Of a stretch of 10,439 nt of DNA, positions 1-5,860 are shown in pieces. Numbering within the stretch: position 1 is the first letter of the stretch; every line of letters starts with the position of its first letter. Below the pieces are notes generated by a model. The model ran no database searches, was not told where the DNA came from, and saw only the letters and a program-made list of their open reading frames with translations. This DNA comes from Chloroflexota bacterium (GTDB lineage: Bacteria; Chloroflexota; FW602-bin22; JAMCYS01), in NCBI GenBank assembly GCA_021847625.1, contig JAJZQK010000063.1:1-10439 (forward strand), given 5' to 3'. A program made the position numbers and the translations under genes.

Positions 1-1
1 G

Positions 2-154
2 GTGGCCAGCTTGCCGGGGGCACTGCAGCCGGTGGCGTACGCGCTGCCGTTGACCTATGCCGTGGACGGTCTCCGCGGCGCGCTGCTGGGCGCGGGGACG
101 ATGCCGGGTGTCGTCGACCTTGCGGTGCTGGCGGTCTTCGCGGTGGGCCTCTAG
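2..154 (+). CDS. ABC-2 type transporter permease, C-terminal fragment
   Basis: Only the last 50 residues are inside the window. The frame reads a proline-rich loop followed by PLTYAVDGLRGALLG and a hydrophobic stretch, which is the typical C-terminal pattern of ABC-2 membrane permeases (drug or polysaccharide exporters, NodJ/DrrB type) that pair with an ABC ATPase in the inner membrane. The frame stops at TAG (152-154) in the middle of what should be the last membrane helix. If the TAG is read through, the frame continues for 12 hydrophobic residues ending in AKRVG before TGA at 191-193, which would complete a normal helix with a basic cytoplasmic end. The gene is therefore either naturally short, damaged by a nonsense mutation, or affected by a sequencing error. 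The ATPase partner would lie upstream, outside the window. Confidence 0.7.
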   Translation: MASLPGALQPVAYALPLTYAVDGLRGALLGAGTMPGVVDLAVLAVFAVGL

Positions 155-247
155 CTACTGTCGACGATGATCTTGGCGAAGAGAGTAGGGTGAATTGACC
201 GCTTGAAGGGGCAAGCAGAGGTAAGTCAGTCAAGGAGTAGTGCGCAG

Positions 248-1327
248 ATGATAACGGCGGAAAGCGTTCGAGAGGCCCTGCGCGGGGTGAAGGACCCCGA
301 GCTAGGCCGGGACTTAGTAGAACTCGGCATGGTTAGGGACGTGAAGGTAAGCGAGGGGAATGTGGCCGTGATCCTCGCCCTCACGACCTTGGCTTGCCCG
401 CTGAAGGACCGCATTGTGGGCGACGTGCGGCGGGCGGTGCTGGCGCTGCCGGGGGCGTACGGCGTGACGGTGGACCTGGTGGGTATGAGCGCCGCCGAGC
501 GAGCAAAGGCTCTCGGCAAGGCCAACGGTCACGACGAAGAGAAGCCCCTGGCCAAGGACATTAACCACGTCGGCAGGGTGGTCGGCGTGATGAGCGGCAA
601 GGGCGGCGTGGGCAAGTCGTTAGTCGCGGGCCTGTTGGCGGCCGCTCTGGCCAGAGAAGGCAAGAGGGTGGGGATCCTCGACGCGGACATCACCGGTCCG
701 AGCATCCCCAAGATGTTCGGGTTGACGGACCGACCCGCCGGCAGTCCCTTGGGCATCCTGCCCGTGACCACCCAGCTTGGCATCGAGGTGATGTCGATCA
801 ACCTGCTCTTGGAGCGGGAGGACGAGGCGGTGATCTGGCGGGGTCCGTTATTGGCCGGGGCGATCAAGCAATTCTGGGAAGAGGTGGTCTGGGGCGACCT
901 CGATTACCTTCTGGTGGATCTGCCCCCGGGGACTTCCGACGTGCCCCTGACGGTGATGCAGTCCTTGCCGTTGGCTGGGGTGGTGATCGTGTCCTCGCCC
1001 CAGGACTTGGCAGGGATGGTGGTGCGGAAGGCGGTGCGGATGGCGCAGCAGATGAACGTGCCTGTGCTGGGTGTGGTGGAGAACATGAGCTACTTCGTGT
1101 GCCCGGACACGGGCCAGCGGTACGAGATCTTTGGCCCGAGCCGCGGCGACGAACTGGCGATGGTGGCGGGAGCGCCCCTGCTGGGGCGTCTGCCCATCGA
1201 TCCCGCCATCGCCAGACTATGTGATGCGGGGGATGTCGAGGACTACGAGTCCGAGGCCTACCACGCCCTGGCTTCGTCCTTCGCAGCTAGAGAAGAGACG
1301 CTGCGCGGGGCTCAGCCTGCACGCTGA
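248..1327 (+). CDS. mrp: Mrp/NBP35 (ApbC)-family Fe-S cluster carrier ATPase with N-terminal MIP18/DUF59 domain
   Basis: This is a predicted cytoplasmic P-loop ATPase that carries and delivers [4Fe-4S] clusters to apoproteins. I chose ATG 248 (359 aa) because AAGGAG lies 10 nt upstream at 232-237; a TTG at 203 would only add 15 polar, unconserved residues. Residues 1-80 form the MIP18/DUF59 domain with KDPELG and the conserved Cys50 in TTLACPLKD. The deviant Walker A GKGGVGKS is at 117-124, DADITGPSIPKMFG at 145-158, and Walker B-like LLVDLPPGTSD at 221-231. ENMSYFVCP at 278-286 precedes the usual cluster-binding CxxC, but here the motif reads C285-P-D-T288, so the second Cys is absent. Length fits the family. 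It lies 165 nt upstream of a ferredoxin, and the window is full of Fe-S proteins that could be its clients. Identification is firm; the client proteins are inference. Confidence 0.95.
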   Translation: MITAESVREALRGVKDPELGRDLVELGMVRDVKVSEGNVAVILALTTLACPLKDRIVGDVRRAVLALPGAYGVTVDLVGMSAAERAKALGKANGHDEEKPLAKDINHVGRVVGVMSGKGGVGKSLVAGLLAAALAREGKRVGILDADITGPSIPKMFGLTDRPAGSPLGILPVTTQLGIEVMSINLLLEREDEAVIWRGPLLAGAIKQFWEEVVWGDLDYLLVDLPPGTSDVPLTVMQSLPLAGVVIVSSPQDLAGMVVRKAVRMAQQMNVPVLGVVENMSYFVCPDTGQRYEIFGPSRGDELAMVAGAPLLGRLPIDPAIARLCDAGDVEDYESEAYHALASSFAAREETLRGAQPAR

Positions 1328-1374
1328 GGCAGCAGTTGGGTGGGCAAGTGCCTGGGTCGGCAGACTGGCTTCTT

Positions 1375-1402
1375 GCCGACCGAACACTGCCGTTCGGTCG
1401 GC
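1375..1402 (+). other. Perfect 11-bp stem-loop between mrp and the ferredoxin
   Basis: GCCGACCGAAC (1375-1385) is exactly complementary to GTTCGGTCGGC (1392-1402) around a 6-nt loop. GGCAGA (1359-1364) could pair with TCTGCC (1404-1409) to extend the structure after a bulge. No T-run follows, so it is not a classical intrinsic terminator. It may attenuate transcription, protect the mrp mRNA 3' end, or be a protein-binding dyad. The rest of the 1328-1492 gap shows no gene. Confidence 0.45.
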
Positions 1403-1492
1403 TTCTGCCACCGGACGGCGCCCTCCCTGTGCGAAGGTGGGCCGCTGCTACAGCGGCAAAGAAGGCAAGTTCGTGGGATGGGGAACGGAATA

Positions 1493-1705
1493 ATGAACGG
1501 CACGATGTACGTAGTAGGCGAGGAGAAGTGCAGCGGCTGTGCAGCCTGCGTCGACGTCTGCCCGCTGGAAGCGATCGCGGTGGTCGATGGGTTGGCGGTG
1601 ATCGACTATGCCAAGTGCACCGTATGCGGTCTTTGCGAGTACGACTGCCCAAGCGAGGCCATCTATGAGGCCAACCGCGAAGGTAGCCTGCCTGGTAGAC
1701 AGTAA
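1493..1705 (+). CDS. Small 2[4Fe-4S] ferredoxin
   Basis: This 70-residue protein carries two complete cluster motifs: C13-x2-C16-x2-C19-x3-C23-P, and C42-x2-C45-x2-C48-x3-C52-P. This is the clostridial-type dicluster ferredoxin fold, a low-potential cytoplasmic one-electron carrier. The start is ATG 1493, with a GGGGAACGG purine stretch upstream; an in-frame ATG at 1505 is an alternative that keeps both clusters. The frame is open upstream to 1340, but that extension has no conserved character. It follows the Fe-S carrier ATPase on the same strand after 165 nt and may be co-transcribed. Its redox partners cannot be read from the window; the radical SAM protein and the respiratory operon downstream are candidates only. 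Confidence 0.9.
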   Translation: MNGTMYVVGEEKCSGCAACVDVCPLEAIAVVDGLAVIDYAKCTVCGLCEYDCPSEAIYEANREGSLPGRQ

Positions 1706-2088
1706 ACGGCTTGAAACGGGTTTAGCCGGGGGGCAACGGCGCTTGGGGAGATGGCCCGAAGAGGGTTGGAGGCACGGTCGGACGGCGTGGGGATGGTCGT
1801 GGGGAACTTGCGGGGGCAGGTTGGGAACTCTTGTTCGTTCGGCAGGTTGCCCAGTCGGTCGAGCTTACCTCGCTAATGACGGAACGTTCTATGCACCGCA
1901 CCGTCTGACGCCGGTTGCTTCGGCGGTGGGCCATAGCAGACAATCAATCTGCAGCCATGCTGACCAGCTAGTCTATGCTGTGCGGGATAGCACAACCATT
2001 TGATGGCATACAACCCTCGGCCTCCAACGTCAGCATAACAATGCTAGGTGAATAGAGAGACTAATTGTGCTGCAACTCCGAAGAGCTA
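1706..2088. other. Gene-free stretch upstream of the first MerR gene
   Basis: No open frame here resembles a known protein. The left half is very G-rich: four G-runs (1789-1792, 1801-1804, 1812-1816, 1823-1825) separated by 8, 7 and 6 nt could in principle form a G-quadruplex on the + strand. The right half (about 1960-2088) is more AT-rich, as expected of a promoter region. It contains short dyads: TGTGC/GCACA near 1979-1994, AGCAT-AACA-ATGCT near 2033-2045, and AGCACAA (1989-1995) opposite TTGTGCT (2065-2071). None matches an RNA family I recognise. Confidence 0.5.
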
Positions 2089-2117
2089 TTGACGCCGTTG
2101 GTAGCAAATGCTATCAT
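2089..2117 (+). promoter_or_regulatory. Sigma-70 promoter of the first MerR gene, with a dyad in the spacer
   Basis: TTGACG (2089-2094) and TATCAT (2112-2117) are separated by exactly 17 bp. A perfect 12-bp palindrome, TAGCAAATGCTA (2102-2113), sits in the spacer and touches the -10 box. MerR-family regulators classically bind dyads between the -35 and -10 elements, so this is a plausible autoregulatory operator. The spacer is the standard 17 bp rather than the stretched 19-20 bp of MerR-activated promoters, which would favour repression by occupancy. GGAGGT (2128-2133) follows as the ribosome binding site. Confidence 0.7.
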
Positions 2118-2141
2118 GGTGTCAGATGGAGGTAAGTTGCG

Positions 2142-2570
2142 GTGAGAAGCCAGGCTCTCTATCCCATCGGCATAGTGGCGGAGCTCTTGGGTATGCACTC
2201 CGAGACGCTTCGTGTGTGGGACCGAGAGGGATTAGTGAATCCCCAGCGGCGAGGACGGTCTCGTTGTTTCTCCGACGACGACCTCCTGCGGCTGCTCTTC
2301 GTGAAGCACCTTCTGGACGACGAGGGATTCAACCTGGCCGGGGCTCGTGCATACCTTAGGCTGTATCCTTGCTGGGCCAGTGACGCCTGCCGGCCCTGCT
2401 ACAAGTCGGCAGTGGCCAATGGCAAGCCCTGCTGGAAGCAGCCCAACGCTTACTGCGGTCTGTTCGACAAGGCGGTACATACCTGTGCCGGCTGTCAGAG
2501 GAGACCACCTGACTCCAATGTTGTGCCCGCCCCGTTACGGGGCGACCGCTGGAAGGCCCCAGCGTCTTAG
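2142..2570 (+). CDS. MerR-family transcriptional regulator with C-terminal cysteine-rich domain (paralogue 1)
   Basis: This 142-residue predicted cytoplasmic DNA-binding protein starts at GTG 2142, 8 nt after GGAGGT. Residues 5-75 are a MerR/HspR-type winged helix-turn-helix: YPIGIVAELLGM, then ETLRVWDREGLVNPQRR, then a wing and SDDDLLRL. The usual long dimerisation coiled coil is missing. Instead residues 75-120 hold seven cysteines (C77, C83, C86, C97, C105, C115, C118) in the frame PCW-x4-CxxC ... CWK ... YC ... CxxC. The same pattern recurs in the regulator at 9313, so it is conserved and probably binds metal, an Fe-S cluster, or acts as a thiol switch. The last 20 or so residues are unconserved and partly encoded by the terminator stem. 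Family assignment is firm; the signal and target genes are unknown. Confidence 0.88.
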   Translation: MRSQALYPIGIVAELLGMHSETLRVWDREGLVNPQRRGRSRCFSDDDLLRLLFVKHLLDDEGFNLAGARAYLRLYPCWASDACRPCYKSAVANGKPCWKQPNAYCGLFDKAVHTCAGCQRRPPDSNVVPAPLRGDRWKAPAS

Positions 2571-2586
2571 GACGCCGGGGCCTTTT
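2553..2586 (+). terminator. Intrinsic terminator overlapping the stop codon of the first MerR gene
   Basis: A 14-bp stem with one A/C mismatch (2553-2566 with 2571-2584) has a TTAG loop and runs into TTTTCT. The loop contains the gene's own TAG stop (2568-2570), and the left arm encodes the last codons. This isolates the regulator's transcript from the radical SAM gene downstream. Confidence 0.88.
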
Positions 2587-2598
2587 CTATTCTACGGC

Positions 2599-2616
2599 CT
2601 CAATCAGTTGATTGAG
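2599..2616. promoter_or_regulatory. 18-bp near-perfect dyad, operator-like
   Basis: CTCAATCA-GT-TGATTGAG consists of perfect 8-bp half-sites around a 2-bp centre. It lies 13 nt after the MerR terminator and 173 nt before the radical SAM start, so it belongs to the upstream region of the latter. Size and symmetry fit a binding site for a dimeric regulator. I found no convincing -10 box next to it, and it is not the same sequence as the dyad in the MerR promoter. Confidence 0.45.
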
Positions 2617-2641
2617 ATGGTCTGCAGCCGGCGATTGAAGG

Positions 2642-2695
2642 CAGGTGAAACCGAGCAGCGGCTCCGAGGGGCACGGAAGAGTGCGACGGCACCTG
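2642..2695 (+). other. Foldable leader upstream of the radical SAM gene (candidate structured RNA)
   Basis: CAGGTG (2642-2647) pairs perfectly with CACCTG (2690-2695). Inside, GAGC-AGCG-GCTC (2653-2664) and GCAC-GGAAGA-GTGC (2671-2684) form two hairpins, giving a three-way-junction layout with A/G-rich joints. It matches no riboswitch consensus I know. In GC-rich DNA short stems occur by chance, so this is a weak call. Confidence 0.25.
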
Positions 2696-2788
2696 GAGCC
2701 TGCGGTGGGAACGACTTGCCGGCGAACGGCGGCACTATCGCGCGGCCTGTTGCTTGGGTGCGCGCGGCAAGAAGAGGAGGCATCGACG

Positions 2789-3598
2789 ATGAGCGTCACC
2801 TTTGGCCCTATTCAGTCATGGCGGCTGGGGAGAGCCCTGGGCGTGGACCTGGTGTTCTCCGACCACAAGTACTGCACGTTCGATTGCAGGTACTGCCCTG
2901 AAGGAAGGCACAGCCTCTTCGCCCGCAAGAGGCATTGGTACGCAGGCATGAGCGCCGTCGAGTGTGGGCTGCGCTCGGTGGGTCGAGGCGAGGCAGACTG
3001 CGTCACATTCGCAGGTAAAGGAGAACCGACCTTAGCCAGCAATCTCGCGGAGTCCATAGACCTGGCCAGGCGGATTCTCTGTCTGCCGGTGGCCGTCGCG
3101 ACGAATTCGAGCCTCATGCCCAGAGACGACGTGAAGCGGGACCTGGCCAAGGCGGACACGGTGATCGCCAAGCTAGATGCCTACGACGAGGAATCGTTTC
3201 TGGCAATCAACCGTCCGCTCGTTCCGTGCAAGTTCGCCGAAATAGTCGACGCGCTGCGTGAGTTCAGGGAGGGGTTTGGGGGGAGACTGGCACTCCACCT
3301 CGTTCTCTGGGAAGGAAACAGGCAATTCGCGGCGCGGATGGCGGCTATTGTACGCCGCTTATCACCTGACGAAGTCCAGATAAGCACGCGAACGTCCTGG
3401 CTGATGGCCGGCGAGACGAGCGAAGCAACGGAGGCCATTCACGCCTCGTTTGCCGGCCTCAACGCCCGCTGCGTGCACACGGACTTGCCATCCTGGACGC
3501 TCGCCAGCGACCTGGAGAAGCTGGAGCATTCCCGACCGAACGCTGCCGTCATGTTGACGGCGGTCGCCGCCGGCAGCGTGCCGTTGCACTTGAACTGA
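2789..3598 (+). CDS. Radical SAM protein, COG0731 (TYW1-related) type
   Basis: This 269-residue predicted [4Fe-4S] enzyme would reductively cleave S-adenosylmethionine to a 5'-deoxyadenosyl radical. ATG 2789 is preceded by AGGAGG (2775-2780) at 8 nt; the longer frame back to 2645 is low-complexity and covers the leader. The CX3CX2C motif is C29-TFD-C33-RY-C36. The lead-in FGPIQSWRLGRALGVDL (residues 5-21) is the hallmark of COG0731, normally FGPVPSRRLGRSLG. TFAGKGEPTL (73-82) is the SAM-binding GE motif, ATNSSLM is at 104-110, and KLDA...INRP (128-143) is also typical. After Cys36 it has Pro-Glu-Gly where relatives usually have Gln-x-Gly. It is shorter than many relatives and ends soon after the barrel. 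The substrate is unknown; tRNA wyosine-type chemistry is suggested only by distant kinship. It stands alone between a terminator and the respiratory operon. Confidence 0.85.
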   Translation: MSVTFGPIQSWRLGRALGVDLVFSDHKYCTFDCRYCPEGRHSLFARKRHWYAGMSAVECGLRSVGRGEADCVTFAGKGEPTLASNLAESIDLARRILCLPVAVATNSSLMPRDDVKRDLAKADTVIAKLDAYDEESFLAINRPLVPCKFAEIVDALREFREGFGGRLALHLVLWEGNRQFAARMAAIVRRLSPDEVQISTRTSWLMAGETSEATEAIHASFAGLNARCVHTDLPSWTLASDLEKLEHSRPNAAVMLTAVAAGSVPLHLN

Positions 3599-3601
3599 TC
3601 G

Positions 3602-3644
3602 GTGCGCCTAGCCTGGTTCGGGGGTTGAAAGGACCGGGGCGCAC
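3602..3644 (+). other. Bulged hairpin after the radical SAM gene
   Basis: GTGCGC (3602-3607) pairs with GCGCAC (3639-3644), and CCTGGT (3612-3617) pairs with ACCGGG (3633-3638) including one G-T pair, leaving a bulge of four bases. A second small hairpin, CGGGG-GCATT-CCCCG, follows at 3649-3663. Neither has a T-run, so termination is uncertain. The position suggests separation of the radical SAM transcript from the operon. I see no clear promoter for the operon in 3599-3697. Confidence 0.35.
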
Positions 3645-3697
3645 TAGACGGGGGCATTCCCCGATTATGGGATCGCTATTAGGTCAAGAGGATAGCT

Positions 3698-5143
3698 ATG
3701 ACTATTGCGGAAGAAAAGAAGGTTGTCGGAGAGCCTAGCAAGCAGCCGTACGCGTTCCGGCTGGATCAGATTCCTGTGGCAGAGGATAGGGCGCAGAGGT
3801 TTCTCGAATCGTTCGCGGTGGTGCTGAGGCACACGAACTATAGGCCGGTGCTCGAACTCTATGCGCGAAACGCGGCGCACTGCGGACGCTGTGCGACGAC
3901 CTGCCCGGTGTACCTGGCTACCAGGGATCCTAGGGACATCCCGTGCCATCGCTCTCAGCAGATAATCGACATATATAAGCGGTATTTCACGCCGGGCGGC
4001 TGGCTGCGCGCCAAGATCCTCGGCGATGATCCGCTAACTAACCGGAAGGTCGACGAGATCGCCGAATCGCTATACCGTTGTACTGCCTGCCGCCGCTGCT
4101 CCATCGAATGCCCGATGGGGCTGGACCATGGGCTAATCACTCACTTTGGGCGGTACGTTCTGAGCGAGGCCGGGATTGAGCCCAAGGGATTGGTTATTTC
4201 GGTGCGCGAGCAACTCGAGGGAAAGACTCGCAATACTTCCGCGGTGCCCCTTCCTGCTCTGCTAGATACCCTTGAGTTCCTGCAGGATGATTTCGCTGAT
4301 ACGAAGGACAGCCAGATCCGATTCCCCTTGGACGAGAAGGGGGCCGACTTTGTCTTCTTCACCCCGGTTAGCGACTACCTGATGGAAGCGGAAACGCTCA
4401 TGGGTATCGCCGCCGTTCTCACGGCGGCGGGCGTGAGTTGGACCATAGGCACCCGCACCTATGACGCCATCAACTATGGGTTGTTCTATAACGACTGGGT
4501 GCTGGACAGAGTCAACAACGAGATTCTGGCAGAGACGAGGCGCTTGAAAGGGAAGAACATCCTGATCGGCGAGTGCGGCCATGCCTCCCGTGCCTCTAAG
4601 GCGTTTGTGTCTACCTTCAATCGCGGCGAGGCAATACCGGTTGTCAACATAATGGAACTGACTTACAGCCTGCTGAAAGCGGGCAAGCTCGATCTGGATC
4701 CGAACGTGGTCACGGAGAAGGTGACCTATCACGACCCCTGCAACATCGCCCGCTCTGGCTGGATCGTCGACCAGCCGCGCGAAATCCTACGTTCCTTCGT
4801 CAAGGATTTCGTGGAGATGACGCCTAACGGCCGGGAGAATTACTGCTGCGGCGGTGGTGGAGGGTCGGTCTCCCTCGACGAGATACACGATTTCCGCATG
4901 ACCGTTGGCGGGCTGGCAAAGGCGGAGCAGATTCGGGCCACCGGCGCCGAGATTGTGGTCGCCCCTTGCGCCAACTGCAAGAAACAGATCAGGGAGTTGG
5001 TGAATCACCACGGGCTGCCGGTAGAAGTGGTTGGTCTGCACGACTTAATCCTGCGTGCCATTCATATGCCGAAGTCGTCTGCCGACCGGCATGGCCAGGT
5101 GAGCGAATCGGGGAGCCAAATGGTCGGATCCAGGGAACATTGA
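3698..5143 (+). CDS. HdrD/DsrK/HmcF-like CCG-domain iron-sulfur protein
   Basis: This 481-residue soluble, cytoplasmic subunit has no signal peptide or membrane helix. The N-terminal ferredoxin-like part has a first cluster motif C62-x2-C65-x3-C69-P with a later C83, and a complete second motif C128-x2-C131-x2-C134-x3-C138-P. A degenerate first CCG domain is marked by GECGHASRA (291-299). The second CCG domain is complete: C348 in YHDPCN, C383-C384 in NYCCGGGGGS, and C424-x2-C427. In HdrB/HdrD this motif binds the noncubane [4Fe-4S] cluster that reduces disulfides; DsrK, HmcF and TmcB use a related centre. The gene starts a four-gene operon and is followed after 15 nt by its cytochrome b partner, as expected of a DsrK-DsrM module. 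The ribosome binding site AAGAGGA is at 3686-3692. The cytoplasmic substrate is inferred to be a thiol/disulfide, as for DsrK; no dsrC or dsrAB is in the window. Confidence 0.9.
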   Translation: MTIAEEKKVVGEPSKQPYAFRLDQIPVAEDRAQRFLESFAVVLRHTNYRPVLELYARNAAHCGRCATTCPVYLATRDPRDIPCHRSQQIIDIYKRYFTPGGWLRAKILGDDPLTNRKVDEIAESLYRCTACRRCSIECPMGLDHGLITHFGRYVLSEAGIEPKGLVISVREQLEGKTRNTSAVPLPALLDTLEFLQDDFADTKDSQIRFPLDEKGADFVFFTPVSDYLMEAETLMGIAAVLTAAGVSWTIGTRTYDAINYGLFYNDWVLDRVNNEILAETRRLKGKNILIGECGHASRASKAFVSTFNRGEAIPVVNIMELTYSLLKAGKLDLDPNVVTEKVTYHDPCNIARSGWIVDQPREILRSFVKDFVEMTPNGRENYCCGGGGGSVSLDEIHDFRMTVGGLAKAEQIRATGAEIVVAPCANCKKQIRELVNHHGLPVEVVGLHDLILRAIHMPKSSADRHGQVSESGSQMVGSREH

Positions 5144-5158
5144 CAGGAGGCGAGGCGA

Positions 5159-5860
5159 ATGGAGGGGTTACTTGCATTTCTTAAAGGGCCGCTGCTGATA
5201 TTTGTAGCGGGAATCTTCGTTCTGGGGCTAGTGCGGCAGGCCCTTCTTTCGGTGTGGGCTCTGGCGGAGGCTGTCGAAAGGGCGGGCGATCGGCGTATTC
5301 CTTACGGCCAGGTGCTTCGGAACGTCGGGTCCTGGACGTTCCCGGTGACCCGGTTGCACCGAAGCCTACCGGGGTTCAGCTACGCGTCGTTCGTCTTCCA
5401 CTTGGGAGTGATCCTGAGCGCAGTCTTTCTGCGGGAGCACATCGACTTCTTCGGGCCCCTGGGACAGAACTGGCCCAGCATCCCACGGCCATACGTCGAT
5501 TGGCTTGCCTTGCTTGCCCTCGCAGGCTTAGTCGTTCTGCTCGGATATCGGATCTACGTCCGGCAATCCAGAGTAGTGAGCAGCTTCTCGGACTATGCGA
5601 TCCTCCTTCTGCTGATCGTCACGATAGGTATGGGTTATCTGGCGGGGCAGAGCTGGAACGTGATTCCCTACAAGGTGACCATGGTCTTTCACATAGCGGC
5701 GGGGGGAACGATACTGGTGCTCTTCCCGTTCACCAAGCTTGCTCACTGCGCACTCTATCCGCTTGTCCGTCTGAGTTCGGAGATAGGGTGGCACTTCACG
5801 CGTGAGGGCGGTTACGACGTGGTGAGGACGTTGCACGGTCCGGAGGGGAGGCGCATATGA
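5159..5860 (+). CDS. NarI/DsrM/HmcE-like membrane cytochrome b
   Basis: This 233-residue inner-membrane protein has about five helices (near residues 9-32, 76-95, 113-133, 143-163 and 172-192), like the NarI fold, which binds two b haems and exchanges electrons with quinol. His178 and His196 are 18 residues apart in the last helix region, the same spacing as the NarI ligands His187/His205. His67 and His81 around helix 2 are candidates for the opposite ligands. The start is ATG 5159 with AGGAGG 8 nt upstream. It follows the CCG protein directly and its last codons overlap the next gene by 4 nt (ATGA), so the two are translationally coupled. By analogy to DsrM/HmcE it anchors the CCG subunit and passes electrons between the quinone or NrfD side and the cytoplasm. 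Confidence 0.87.
   Translation: MEGLLAFLKGPLLIFVAGIFVLGLVRQALLSVWALAEAVERAGDRRIPYGQVLRNVGSWTFPVTRLHRSLPGFSYASFVFHLGVILSAVFLREHIDFFGPLGQNWPSIPRPYVDWLALLALAGLVVLLGYRIYVRQSRVVSSFSDYAILLLLIVTIGMGYLAGQSWNVIPYKVTMVFHIAAGGTILVLFPFTKLAHCALYPLVRLSSEIGWHFTREGGYDVVRTLHGPEGRRI

Noticed and set aside
203..247. TTG start for the Mrp protein
   Set aside because: It adds 15 unconserved polar residues, while the ATG at 248 has AAGGAG at suitable spacing and starts right before the DUF59 domain.
2642..2770. Possible SRP, RNase P or cobalamin riboswitch RNA before the radical SAM gene
   Set aside because: The GCACGGAAGAGTGC hairpin recalls a GGAA loop, but the conserved internal loops of SRP RNA, the P4 sequence of RNase P and the B12 box are all absent.
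2645..2788. Extended N-terminus of the radical SAM protein
   Set aside because: The segment is arginine-rich, unlike the family, overlaps the foldable leader, and ATG 2789 has a perfect AGGAGG 8 nt upstream.
4262..4732. 156-codon minus-strand open frame inside the CCG gene
   Set aside because: It lies wholly inside a well-supported gene and shows no family features.
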